Source: Coenobita brevimanus | Taxonomy: Eukaryota > Arthropoda > Malacostraca > Decapoda > Coenobitidae | Assembly (NCBI GenBank): GCA_032717465.1 | Contig: CM064653.1 | Span: 40,678,407 to 40,742,406 of the forward strand | Direction: 5' to 3' | DNA: 64,000 bases | Shown: positions 11,104-21,895 of the stretch, in pieces | Layout of the letters: every line of letters begins with the position of its first letter | How positions within the stretch are numbered: position 1 is the stretch's first letter | The notes under the pieces: model-generated | What the model was told of the DNA's origin: nothing | What the model saw: the letters and a program-made list of their open reading frames with translations, nothing else | Database searches by the model: none | Made by a program: the position numbers and the translations under genes

Positions 11104-11886
11104 GTTGTTGGATATTACAAATAACACAACAATTCTTCAGTTTGTGTTAGAACAAGATGTCATACATCGCCCAGACAATACCTATAGCCAACTCTTGCAG
11201 GTACTGTAATATTTTATTGGAAATTGATATTCCTTTGTAACTATGTTTTATAGAGAGTAAATGAGCAGTGTGAGATATATTAGCAGACAAAATGAAATAC
11301 CCAGACCTGATCGTTGTATGAAAGGACAAAATTAACATTCCTAATTTTTAACCTAACCCAAGTTGAAAACCAGTCTTACATTGAAATGTAGAGCTTATGG
11401 TCACCTGAAACACCAAATACTGCCCTTGTAAACCACCGTATTTTAGAGAAATATTTATAGCCTGTAAAACATAATGAAAAAGACACTCTGGGGGAACAGT
11501 ATACTCCCTTTGGTGCTACGATTTTGCCTAGATATCACCACCTTATATTCACTTCATATCTGAAAAAGTAGCCTACTACCTGTAATCATGTTTTTGCCAT
11601 TGAGTTATTGGTAAAGTAATAATTTGATATTGTAGACCGGACAAAGGGTAAAAAAAAAAAAAAAAATGGATTCATTAAAGTGAAATACCATACAGTAGTG
11701 TTAATTGGACCTTTATGTGAGAGATCCATTACTTTTGTTTGTCCACATATGCAGGCTCATATTTTTTGACTTATCACCTTTGTTGGAGTGGAGTGGGTTG
11801 TTGCTATTCTTGAAGGTAGAGACAAACCTTGATTTATGATTGACCAGTAAATGATCATTTGCCTGTAAAGTCTTAGATTTTAGCTC

Positions 11887-11889
<3 letters not shown>
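11104..11889. other. Unannotated stretch
   Basis: Contains a poly-A run (about 11649-11666) and short ORFs without motifs. Confidence 0.4.

Positions 11890-11953
<64 letters not shown>
11890..11953 (+). repeat. (AT)n microsatellite
   Basis: Pure AT tract that ends exactly at the left end of the pogo-like element, whose TA target is supplied by the tract. Confidence 0.95.
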
Positions 11954-11956
<3 letters not shown>

Positions 11957-12325
11957 TAAAAGTCTTTTAATCCGACCACCAATAATCTGAAAATTCCAAT
12001 GCTCTGAATTCATCAAGGCAAATTTTTTTTTAATTTTTCTGGGCTTTTTAAAAATTTTCCTGGGAGTTTTCCACTTTTTCAGGGCCTTATCTAAGGCTTT
12101 ATTTGGCATGGAGTTGCCCTTGGGCATGGATGTACCTGCATGCAACTGTTGAATACTTCTATGCATTTGCGGTGTGTAAAACAATAACCCATATCATTTT
12201 AAGTGTTTATTTAAGGATCATTTAAATATTTCTAATGTTTTCAGCGGGCCCTCCCAATAGCCTGAAAAAACAATAGTCCGAAAGACCTTCGGTCCCCTGC
12301 GATTCAGATTACAGGACTTTTCCTG
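11954..12325. mobile_element. pogo/Tc1-mariner-like MITE
   Basis: A 372-bp segment with ends CAGTAAAAGTCTTTTAATCC (left) and CAGGAAAAGTCCTGTAATCT (right, inverted), each bordered by TA (11952-11953 and 12326-12327). The end style (CAGTaaaa..cTaATCcga) is that of pogo/Tigger elements. No transposase ORF. The left TA lies in a TA microsatellite, so the target duplication alone is weak evidence; the TIR match carries the call. Confidence 0.6.
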
Positions 12326-12343
12326 TACAGTATTCTGTATACA

Positions 12344-12344
<1 letters not shown>

Positions 12345-12427
<83 letters not shown>

Positions 12428-12465
12428 TGTGTGTGTGTGTGTGTGTTGTGTGTGTGTGTGTGTGT
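12345..12465 (+). repeat. Compound (TA)n-(TG)n microsatellite
   Basis: TA repeats to about 12398, then TG repeats interrupted twice by TT. ORFs rich in Cys/Val or Tyr/Ile here are translations of the tract. Confidence 0.95.
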
Positions 12466-12547
12466 AAATGTGTATGTATGTATGTACAATTTATATATTG
12501 TTTAGGGCAATTTTCACGGATGATTCCTATGACTGTAAAGAGATTTT

Positions 12548-13401
12548 ATCTGTCTAGGCTATCTATTGCCAGATGCCCTAATCCCATAAAGGGTGGCCAC
12601 AAACAAATCACCTCCATGTTGCCCTGTCCTCTGCCAATTCACTGCCCTGCTCCCAGCTCACACCCCCTCTCTCATATACCTCTCCACTCCATCCCTCCAT
12701 CTCATCCTTGGCCACACCATCCCTCTCCCCCCTCCACCCCACTCACATACACTCTCCTCATTATTCTCTCGTTCTCCATCCTCTCCACATGGCCAAACCA
12801 TCTCAGTGTATTTCTCCTAATGCTTCCTATCACATCCATACCACAATGCTACTTCACTTCCTCATTTGTCAGTCTGTCTCTCCATGTACTTTCACATGCT
12901 CCTCTCCAGTAACTCATTTCCACAACTCTCACTCTTGATTTGTGGACTTCCAACAAAATCCAAGCTTCACGTCCTTGTAGTGTATCATTTATAATCCCAT
13001 CCATATACAGACTGAACAGCCATGGTGACATGACACATCCCTGTTTCAGTCCAACATTCATATGGAAAAGTTCACTCAATTCACCATGCTCATGCACTGC
13101 TACCTTAGCCCCCTCATACATACTCTTTACAGTATTCAAGAACTTCCCATTTACTCCAAATATGCTTAGTATGTTCCACATTCCTTGTCTATCCACCCTG
13201 TCATAAGCTTTCTCCAAATCCATGAAGGCCACATACAGCTTCTTTCCCTTCTCTAGAAACTTTTCCACTAAAGACCTAAGAATGAATATCTGACCTACAC
13301 AACCTCTCCCCTTCCTAAAACCTCCTTGTTTTTCTCCAGCTAATTCCTCTGTTCTTTCCTTGACTCTGTCAATAAGTATCCTACCATGTCCTACTGTTTT
13401 A

Positions 13402-13404
<3 letters not shown>
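12548..13404 (-). mobile_element. LINE-A: RT fragment with internal deletion
   Basis: The minus strand encodes part of the reverse transcriptase: GEKQGGFRKGRGC, then motif A AFMDLEKAYDRVDR, then motif B LKQGCVMSPWLFSLYMDG. After DGIIND the frame jumps to TLQGREAWILLEVHKSRVR, so roughly 130 residues present in the copy at 35289-37313, including the catalytic F/YADD box, are deleted. The frame then runs through TWRDRLTNEEV to the tail. The ORF end reads GHPLWD then TAG, against GHPKRD then TGA in other copies. The 5' side stops at an (AT)n tract. Catalytically dead. Confidence 0.85.

Positions 13405-13481
<77 letters not shown>
13405..13481 (+). repeat. Compound (TA)n-(CA)n microsatellite
   Basis: TA repeats to about 13465, then CA repeats. 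It forms the 5' boundary of the truncated LINE-A copy. Confidence 0.95.
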
Positions 13482-15050
13482 TACAGTCACCATTTTTCCT
13501 TATCAGGTTGCTGTGATATGTGAAGCCTCAGTAGTCACCGGCATGCAAGTCTACTGTCATTTGCATATTTCAAAGTGGTATTTGAACTTAAATACTGTAC
13601 TGTATCAATCATTGAATAGTAGTATGGTGTTGGAGTAGGCAGTAAGGGAATTCCATTGAAGCGAAATAATTAGCTACCTGTTTAGGTGAATTGGAAACCT
13701 TTTATACTTATTCTGTGTAGTTGATTATTTCCAGAAACATACAGTATATTGTATATCTCCATTGAACTAGTGTCGTAATGTGTTCAGTTTATGATTAGTC
13801 ATTTTCCAGTGTCTTTCCCTGCAGTGCATACCAATCATAAAACAAGGTTTGCATGTAACTGGTGGTTTGATTCTAGTGTGAAATGCTACCAAGGTCATAA
13901 TTTGTTTTTTGCTCTTAAATGTTTTGGTCTGCCTTGGACCTCGATGCTCTGAAGGGAGTGAAATGGAATTTTTTTTTCTCTCTTCATACCAGAAGACTGT
14001 CCAGGCACAAGCATAGGAAAAAAAAATGTTAGTTTTGGTCACCACTCAAGAACAAAAAAATTGACTAAGGTACTTTAATTAATTATTGATCTTATATTTG
14101 GTGGAGGTAAGCACTTGGAAGTACTCGTACAGTATATTGAAATTCTTACTCCAAATTTGTTAAATCAGTGAGCTCTTCTTGTGTTGTTCTGCAAAACTGC
14201 AAATTCCATTCATAAGTGATGCCCTTTTAAATGTTTTGGATTTAATTTCTTAGCAACAACATGTTTTCCATATCATATTGTGATTTATGTTAGCTGTTAT
14301 TTCTTGTGCAGTTTGTCTTTAGGATAGTGTGATATTATATGATATATTCCGGTTTGTCTTATCTGTGGTATTTGCTGGTTATGGTAATTAGAAGCTGACG
14401 TGGTGGTAGTGCTCGTGAGTATTTTTAAATATGCACTGTGGCCTACAGGCTATGATTTGAGTCCCAGGGATGGCCATCCCCCCCCCACCCCCACCCCCTT
14501 TCATGTAAGTGCTGCCAGGGGCATAAGTTAGTCTTGTACCCTTACAAGTTCAGGATTGGTTGCATAGTCTCAGGTCCCTGTGCTTCAGAGGAGGCATAAT
14601 GAGATTGGCAGTTACTGGTTTACCTCCATAAAATGCTGGTGTGGCATATTTCTCTTCTGCCTTGCCTTGCATGTGATTTTCTGGGAATGCACAGTACACT
14701 TTGTTTCTCAGTGTTATTATTATTGCTACTACAATTAATTAAATATATATTTATTTAATTTTAAGGTGAGGGTTAAGCACCACATACCCCAATTGTCTAG
14801 ATACTGGTATTAATAAACTCAAACAAAAGTGGGTAGTGCTGTGATCAGGGAAAATGTGAGGGTAATAACATTTCAGAATAATAAAAGTGTTGAGGGCATT
14901 GAAGATAAGGGAAAGTTTGAGGTTTAATAACATTTTGAAATAAGAAAATTGTAGAGGGTTTTATAGATTAGGAAAAATATGTGAGGTTAGTGAAATTTAG
15001 AAATAAAGGCAATCATTTCTTCCTACAGATTGACAGTCCTTTTTTGGTTT
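13482..15050. other. Unannotated stretch, possible SINE-like head near 14.4 kb
   Basis: Mostly AT-rich non-coding sequence. At 14395-14480, GTGGTGGTAGTGCT followed by GATTTGAGTCCCAGG loosely resembles Pol III A and B boxes of a tRNA-derived element, but no clear tail or second copy was found. A C-rich run lies at about 14480-14500. Confidence 0.35.
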
Positions 15051-15057
15051 CAGGTTA

Positions 15058-15242
15058 AAAGCAAAGGATTGTACTATTAGGAATGCTGCACTTTCAACAA
15101 GCAAGCTCTATCATGGCGTGCAGAAACCTCACCAGTGTCTCCTTAACTTTTACTGTCAGGAGCTCCCACATGTACAAGACAACACATGCCTCCTTGGAAT
15201 GCACAGTACATAGCCAAAAGCCCTTCAGCTGTCAGAATGCAG
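15058..15242 (+). pseudogene. Degraded C2H2 zinc-finger exon relic
   Basis: One frame gives YHGVQKPHQC, and the next frame gives FTVRSSHMYKTTH followed by VHSQKPFSCQNAG. These look like the linker (H.GxKPxxC), the F...H..H half and the next linker of C2H2 fingers. The second Cys of each pair is missing and a frameshift separates the halves. The block is bounded by a good acceptor (TTTTTTGGTTTCAG) and an AG|GTACAG donor, so it may be a decayed exon. Function cannot be inferred. Confidence 0.45.
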
Positions 15243-15289
15243 GTACAGTAATCTTAACATGTCTGCCAACTTGTTTAGCTATGCATTTT

Positions 15290-15375
15290 AGAGGGATGGG
15301 AAAAAGAAGGAACTTGAAAAAAGGGGACGAAAGATGGGAGGGGGGGAGAGAAAAAAAAAGGAGGGGGAGAAGTGA
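15290..15375 (+). repeat. Purine-rich low-complexity tract
   Basis: G/A-rich run with GGGGGAGAG and poly-A stretches. ORFs on both strands here are compositional. Confidence 0.7.
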
Positions 15376-15390
15376 ATAACTTAGGGAGAA

Positions 15391-15620
15391 GAGATCCATC
15401 CATTCATCCATCATCCAATCCTGTGTTGCCCCGTCAGAAGCGTAGAAGGCCGGGGCTAGGCAAGTTGATTCTGACATTAAAGATGAGAGTGACCAGCCTC
15501 ATTCATGCGTTACATGAGCAATAAACCCCAACCACCCTTTGGATATAAACTTGCACTGGCTCAATCCGATTGGAGTGCCTTAACCCCTAACCTCCGGCTG
15601 ACTTGTATAGCAGGCACGAC
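15391..15620 (+). repeat. Rep-S dispersed repeat, fullest copy
   Basis: Starts with (CATC)n, then CATCCAATCC, TGTTGCCCCGTC, GGCCGGGGCTAGGCAAG, GAGAGTGACCAGCCTCA, AATAAACCCCAACCACCC, GGATATAAAC and CTCAATCCGATTGGAGTGCC. The order is the same in partial copies at 4265, 16773, 19766, 59697, 60800 and 63776. The CATC-rich start and variable truncation suggest a retroposed repeat, but no Pol III promoter or RT end was recognised. Confidence 0.7.
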
Positions 15621-16772
15621 TTTGGGTGCCGAGCAACGCTGGTTGACGTGTATAGCCGCAAGCGTCTTCCCACCACCATTTGAACTTTAACTTATCCTTA
15701 CTCATTGACTGGACCACTTGGAGAAGAGGGGAGACTTCCATTTGAAAGAGAAAGAGTTGATGATTCTTATGTATCTTTAATTTTTTCTCTAGCTGTTATA
15801 GTTTGGCAGATATTAGGGTTTGAAGTTAAGGTATTGTTTTCCGTCACGGATATCCACCGTAGGGAGGAGCGTGCAACATTGGAAGGCCCCTGGCGTGTAG
15901 GGGTTAACAGGAGAAAAGATGAAGAATGGTAGCAAGCCATATACATGCAGGTAATAAGTTACTGTGAAAAAAATTAATATAAACAAGGATAATCTAGTGT
16001 GGTGCAAGGATAATAATGGGGTTTTAGCTTTCATGTATATTGAGCAAGTCACTCCTTCTTGGTTTCATTACAGCTTTTTAGTTTCTACATCTCTGACTGT
16101 CAAGAATAGCTGGCAGTTGGTAATATGATGGTCACAGCAGTAAAATTAAATAAGTAAAACAGATATGAGAGAATTGCCATCATCATATCCAGCTTCACAT
16201 GTAAAAACACAATCTGTATTTCAGTGTTGTCTGCATCTTGAACAATTGTGTGTACAGGTATTAGCTTATATTTGACCTTTTATCAGCTGCAGTTAATTTA
16301 GCTAGTGTACTCCAGCAAGCCATTGATAATTTTATTCAGTGTAGAGAATCTCAGTGACACTAAAGGATTAAAACCATCTATGTAATCCATGTACTTGAGA
16401 ATGTTATATTGTGACCACCAGCAAACTATTACCATATATCCAGCCAAAAAGAACCTCTACACAACTTGTGGATTAATCTGAAATGAGGTTGTGTCCCTTT
16501 GGTATACCAGATATTATAAAGTCTGCCCCAGTTGCAAATCAGGAAAGTTAGCCTCCAGGTGACAAGCAATTGGAGTGGTATGTGGGGTGGCATCATCGTT
16601 AGACACCCAAGTGGGTGTTCATGATGCTAAAATCTGGCATGATGTGGAGGAAGTATAGCGCCCCTTAAGTCACAGCCACCAGCATCACTCTTCCGGGATT
16701 GCATCAAGACCTGGAAACACGAGTCATTCAGTGAGTAATCCCTGGATATCCCCCACTATCTGTTGATTCTAT
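15621..16772. other. Unannotated stretch
   Basis: No recognisable genes. Sequence at 15590-15700 may continue Rep-S (repeated TTGTATAGC-type words). The remainder is AT-rich. Confidence 0.4.
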
Positions 16773-16900
16773 TTCATCCATCCATCATCCAATCCTATGT
16801 TGCCCCATGAGAGGCGTAGGAGCCCGTGACAATGCAAGTTGGTCGTAACATTTAAAATGAGTGACCTGCCTCATTCATCCCTGAGTGGCATTATGTGAGC
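16773..16900 (+). repeat. Rep-S partial copy
   Basis: CATCCATCATCCAATCC, TTGCCCCATGAG, AGGCGTAGGAGCCC and CTGAGTGGCATTA(T/C) in the order of the full copy. The 3' third is absent. Confidence 0.65.
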
Positions 16901-17302
16901 AAAAGGGTGGATCAGGTTCCTGTGAACTTAAGAGCTGCTAGTTTGAAACATAGTGGAAATGATGCTCCATCATAGTCACTATGCCACTGCGCAAAAGGTT
17001 TTTTATATTATGTATGCCCATTCCAGCAACTTTCACTCCAAAGTCAAGGAAATGATGACAAAAATGACGAATTTGAATGATAGCTGCATGTTAGAGGATT
17101 TCTTGGACAGTTTAGCTTTGAATGAACCATAAAATCATCTGCTTGCCTGTATTCAATATATACAAACAGTATTCTGCCAGTACAATAAAAAACCAACAAA
17201 TCGCAGATGTAAATGAAACACCAAACAGTGACAGACAACATAATGCATTTCCGATCTATTTCATTAAGAAACGTAATCACGAACCGGGCACATATGTTCT
17301 GA

Positions 17303-19610
17303 TCAGAAGTCTTTTTTACTCTCAAGCTTTGGGAAATCTCTGTGAGATCGCTTACATTGCAGAAGCATGCCGTGTTGTGCCTGGTGTCCATAAACTTTTT
17401 GCGTGTTCGATGTTACATCTTTGACACAACGCTCCACATCTTGAGAGTGACAAGGGTAGCGTTGATCCAAGTTTATAGGTTGGCTGTCATCCATTGTGAC
17501 ATTCTTCAAAGTGGAGGGATTGTGACAGATGATTTGTCTAGCTGCACTTATGGGTGTAGTTCTTGGCCTCGAAATCTATCTTCAGAGCAGATTTGTCAGA
17601 CACTCTGACATCGTCGGTGTCATTCTCCTGTGCTTACTGAATGAATGCTACAGCAATGCAACGTACATGTGGATCTTCATCAGCAACAGCCGACAGCAGG
17701 AGATTTTTTTAGGATGACAGAAGTAACTGTTATTGCTGATTCTTGGGTGAACGATGCCCTGATCTTCTGGTGGCAATTCTCACAATAGTTCCACCACATA
17801 GAAGAAATTCTTGGTGCCATCATGACACAAACTGTTCACTCTCACTTTGAACCAAGCTGGCGCGTAAAAGTTGAGAATGAATGAAACGTCTTTTTAATAC
17901 TGGAGATGGACGACGTGTAGAGCTTCAGTGTATGGTTGGCTTTAGTTAACCATCTGGCATGGTTCAGTGTCCCAGCTGCGTAGGTGGTTTCAAAACTACG
18001 CCTTCGGCTCCTCCAACTTGCACTACCAGACGTGTGCGGTGCAGGTATCGCTGATCTTTGCTGAGATCCTTCTCAACTTCACCTGGTAAAGTGCAAATTT
18101 TTCCACACACCCGTTCATAGTCTACAATTGTCAGATCCATTGGATCGAACTCAAGGGATCTACCCACTTCCCCTTTGGAGCCAGTTGGACCCGTTGTTGC
18201 ATCGTCAGTGGCTTCAAAATACCGTCTGAAAACTACTTCGATGAGATGTAACAGACAGACAAGCCACTTTAATGATATCTCCAGCTGGGTTTCCAGCACA
18301 CAAATCATCCCATTCTCGTTGCCAGTGTTTACATTTGTGCCATTGCAAACAATAGCTTGCAATGATTCTGCTGAATTGGTCTCGTGGACAACAGACATGA
18401 TCTCCTTGGCAATATCCACTGCTTTTCCACTTTCAGGGAAGACATGATCTATGTAAGCAGCACTGGGGAAGCCAGTTACTGAGTAGAGGTCTTCCTTGAT
18501 GATGAGCCTTTCACCATGAGGGGTTTTACTTAGAGTCTTGTCAATTTTACCATCAAAACCCAGACAAACTGCCTTTGTCATGGCACTTTGATACTATTGA
18601 ATGGCAATATCCCACCAGTATCTTCTTTGATGCCGAAGTTAGCTAGGATCAAGTTTGTTTTCCTCAGCATTAATACCCATGCCCTTCAGCGCAGCATTTA
18701 CTATGAAGCATACATCTCTGTGGCTTATTTGGTATCGGTCTGATACACGATAGTTCAGGGTATGCCAGTCTTTTCTGACCCAGCTTGCCTCTCTTTACTT
18801 CTTCAGTACCATCATCATATTGATCATCTGATACATCACAACTAGTATCATCAATATCATCCCTACATGCTGTTCCAGCATCTTCTTCATCATGCATGGC
18901 TTCCTGAACTGACTTTTCATGAAGCATTCTTTTCATCTGTCTGTTTGCGGCAAGTTCATTTTTTACTGTCTTTTGCTTGTCCACTTTGCTTATGTACATT
19001 TTCTTACAAATGTTTTGGTCCATCCAAAAAGGCCACTCTTCAGGAGGTATCTTGAAGGCCCTGATACAACGACACTCTGACCTCTCTTGAGCATCAACAT
19101 TTTTGTAGCATTTGCAGCAACAGATGTCAAATTGTATATACAGTACATCAAAGCTGGCCAAATTCTCCAAGTAGGTGCTTGAAGTCCTCTTGTTTGCAGA
19201 GTATTTTCTTACCTCCTGAGCTTTTGTTATCAAGCGTTTCATACGGATGACATTGCTCTTGGAGTCAGTTATGGAATCAATGCCTTCTCATTTATTTCTA
19301 CTACTTGGTCAGCAGTAGTTTCAGCGTGGGCTTGCATGCTTGATAATGAATCTGTCATTTTGTGTTCCAAGTAGTCTTTAATGACATCTTTGCATGTAGG
19401 TAGCCGATGCACTGGAAGACTACAAGGTAAACCAAACACAGAATCTTTGACCTTTTCTCTTATGCTGCAGGTAGCCATCATTCCAACACAGGGTATAAAT
19501 GAATGCAAAAAGTTAAAATTAATGACTGACAAACACACCTCGTTTGTGTAACCAGTAACAAAGCCATCATAATCAGTATCGTCATTGTCAAAGCTGCCAA
19601 AGTTCGTATT
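17303..19610 (-). pseudogene. Frameshifted transposon-associated protein pseudogene
   Basis: Successive minus-strand segments form one decayed protein. N-terminal: FDNDDTDYDGFVTGYTNE, with a possible GT donor after it and an acceptor near 19470. Then LPTCKDVIKDYLE and INEKALIP, a one-base frameshift at about 19275, and ITDSKSNVIRMKRL. Next comes a Cys-rich stretch (FDICCCKC and ECRCIRAFKIP), an acidic stretch, two or more frameshifts at 18580-18690, GTNVNTGNENG and WLVCLLHLIEVVFRRYF. The C-terminal part is YPCHSQDVERCVKDVT and FPKLESKKDF. The ...GTxVNTG...WxxCLLHxxExxxRxxF...PCHTQxVER order is one I associate with uncharacterised transposon-borne proteins of invertebrates; catalytic residues cannot be assigned. 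No TIRs were found. Confidence 0.6.
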
Positions 19611-19765
19611 GTTGTTAAATTATTACCGTGCTCATTCGGTGCAGGCATATAATAAAGTTGCTGGAGAAGTGTTGGCTGGTTTTCAATAATACAGTTATAT
19701 TATGTGAATATGGTGTTTCGGGCATGAAAATATCCATGTTTTGTTGAATTTAAATTTTTTTACCC

Positions 19766-19990
19766 ACTCTAATGAGCAGTAAACCCCAACCACCCCATGG
19801 ATATAAACTACATAGACTCAATCCGATTGGAGCACCTTAATTACCCACTAAACCACCAGGCACCATAATTTTGGTTGTATGGTTACCACCCAGTGTTGTA
19901 AATGGTTCCCTGGTGTACCGGAAACCATTTGGTTTGTCACTTAGTGTAGAGGAACTCATAGGCAGAAAGAAGAGGAAAGAATGAAGGAAA
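19766..19990 (+). repeat. Rep-S 3' part joined to a Rep-V 3' part
   Basis: 19766-19850 contains AAACCCCAACCACCCCATGG and CTCAATCCGATTGGAGCACC of Rep-S. 19870-19955 contains TATGGTTACCACCCAGTG, GTAAATGGTTCCCTGG and AAACCATTTGGTTTGTCAC of Rep-V. The junction may be an insertion or a composite element. Confidence 0.6.
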
Positions 19991-20410
19991 GAAACGCAGA
20001 TGAGGGAGTGTAAAGTCACCTATAGGCAGAAGAAAGAAGTGAGAATGAAGGAAAGACAGAAGAGGAAGGATAGAAGAAAGGAAAAGACAGACACCCAAAG
20101 CAGCACTACATCGAGTGACTAGATGATGAGCACCTCCACCTACCACTAAGACCCAAATACATAATAATGCCTTCCAGGAAGTGCCTAATCCTGCCCTCAT
20201 CCCCCTCGCTATCCCATCAAGTACCCAGTTTTTGACATGACTGCCCAGATATCCTAATGCAGTGCACAGAGGTTTGGTTAACAACAGTAGACCAAAGGAT
20301 GCTTCATGGTATGTCTTAGTCCACACCCAGCCTCCAGAAGTACATGGAGTTCACAGTGGGAAGTGACAAATACCAGTTCACTGTAATGCTATTTAGTCTC
20401 AGCATCACAT
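19991..20410. other. Unannotated purine-rich to mixed stretch
   Basis: AG-rich at 19960-20095, with duplicated AGGAAAGA-type words. No gene recognised. Confidence 0.4.
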
Positions 20411-20575
20411 AAAGAATCTTTGCAAAACTGACAAATATTTTTCCAGAACAGAGTTGGCCAGTTAAGGGATAGAACTGCTTATGTACCTAATGAATCTTTG
20501 CAAAACTGACATAATTTTCCAGAACAGAGTTGGCCAGTTAAGGGATAGAAATGCTTATGTACCTAAATGATTGAC
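20411..20575 (+). repeat. ~82-bp tandem duplication
   Basis: The block GAATCTTTGCAAAACTGACA ... GAGTTGGCCAGTTAAGGG ... GCTTATGTACCTAA occurs twice head to tail with only small differences. Confidence 0.9.
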
Positions 20576-20911
20576 TGGTCATTGCATCTACAAAAGACAG
20601 CTCCAACTGCTTAATGCAAGAAACTCTCTAGTGAGTGGGGTGCAGTGGCCTCCTTGCGAACCCCACAAAAATCTCTTTTCAGTTACACCCTGAACACAGA
20701 ATGGCATAGCATCTCAGCATCAGCTTAATTATGCAGGACAAAAGGTTTAAGAGTAGCTGTGAGGCAGGATTGGTGAGGTTTAGGCTTAGGGTCATATTCC
20801 AGGTGGCTTTGGAGATTTCCTAATGTCTCTTCCATAGTGATTTATTCTGCATGGTACACCTGATATCCTCTTGTATGGTTGTGATTCAAATTCGATAATA
20901 GTGGTATCCAG
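20576..20911. other. Unannotated stretch
   Basis: Short ORFs without motifs and no recognised repeat family. Confidence 0.4.
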
Positions 20912-21240
20912 TAGTTGTTGTTGATCAACTTTGGTCTGTCTGGTTGAGCAGACCCATAAACCATTGGCAAGCAGCAACCCCTGCATGGTCATCCCATGCA
21001 GTGAACTGATGTTCCCTCATGGTTGACAGTGCCCTGCAACAGTGATGCGCAGGGAAAAGTATGGAGGTTTTTGGATGGACACTGCATTTGTGTGTCTCGG
21101 TTAGCAGAGGCATCGTAGCAGGCTCCATGCCACCCTGTAATTCGGTTATGTGGTCACCACCCAGCTTTGTAAATGGTTTCCTGGGTTGCAGGAAAACATT
21201 TGGCGTGTCACTCAGTGTAGAACCCCTAAAGTGGACAGTA
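20912..21240 (+). repeat. Rep-V, near full copy
   Basis: Order: GTTGTTGATCAACTTTGG, GCAGACCC, GGCAAGCA, TGTTCCCTCATGGTTGACAG, TGGATGGACACTGC, ATCGTAGCAGGCTCC, GGTCACCACCCAGC, GTAAATGGTTTCCTGGG and TCACTCAGTGTAGAACC. The copy at 47497-47815 has the same order over ~320 bp. It begins with the palindromic GTTGTTGATCAAC. Confidence 0.7.
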
Positions 21241-21371
21241 GAGTAACAAGAGTGACAGGAAGGAAAGGTAGTAGAAAGAGAAGCAATCACTCAGTAGTAC
21301 AGTGACCCCTCCTATTATGCAGCTAATGTATCATTGAATTTTCTGTGGATATCAGATTGCGCAAATGGTAC

Positions 21372-21535
21372 TGTAATAACTGGCCTGAATCTTAACAAAT
21401 TAATCACACTGTCATAGCCAAGATTTGATTTCAGGCCCCCGCTCTTCATACGCGCGCACGTTACCACTGAGCCAAAGAGAGGATCCCTGCTTTGCCTCTA
21501 GGCAAAGCGGGCTTTTATACACCCCATTACATCAC
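21372..21535 (-). mobile_element. SINE-T: tRNA-derived SINE, copy 1
   Basis: The minus strand reads TTTGGCTCAGTGGTAACGTG, a good Pol III A box (TGGCTCAGTGG), followed about 30 nt later by GGGGGCCTGAAATCAAATC, a degenerate B box. The body shares CAGTGTGATTAATTTGTTAAG with the second copy 350 bp away. The 3' tail is missing. Confidence 0.6.
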
Positions 21536-21659
21536 TTTTTTCTCCCCTTGGTGATTAATTTAGTCTTTTTTGAACACACGTGGTAGCATAGCATTGGAGG
21601 CCACCATTAGGGGTGCAGCACTGCGGACCACACCGGCCAGCTCACCTCCGAGATGTAAG

Positions 21660-21895
21660 GCTGTCAACATCATCATCATCATTGCCCTGAAGGCCTCTCC
21701 TTGCATCCCACACCGCTGCCAACCAATGTAATAACCGGAATGAAACTTAACAAATTAATCACACTGTCCTAGTGGAGATTAGATCTCAGGCCCCCGCTCT
21801 ACATTTGTGTGCACGTTACCACTGAGCCAGAGAGGATCCCCATTTTGCCTCTAGGCAACTCGGCCTATTATACACCCCATTACAGTACCATAGAA
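21660..21895 (-). mobile_element. SINE-T: tRNA-derived SINE, copy 2 with (GAT)n tail
   Basis: Same orientation and order as copy 1: upstream TTGCCTAGAGGC, A box TGGCTCAGTGGTAACGTG, B-box-like GCCTGAGATCTAATC, body CAGTGTGATTAATTTGTTAAG, then AGGCCTTCAGGGC and a (GAT)n tail at about 21669-21683. The simple-repeat tail supports retroposition. In copy 1 the corresponding 3' part is truncated. Confidence 0.65.

Noticed and set aside
12304..12912. ORFs with Cys/Val or Tyr/Ile repeats
   Set aside because: They arise from (TG)n and (TA)n microsatellites and the antisense strand of LINE-A.
14395..14480. tRNA gene
   Set aside because: Only loose A/B-box words are present; no cloverleaf with paired acceptor stem could be drawn.
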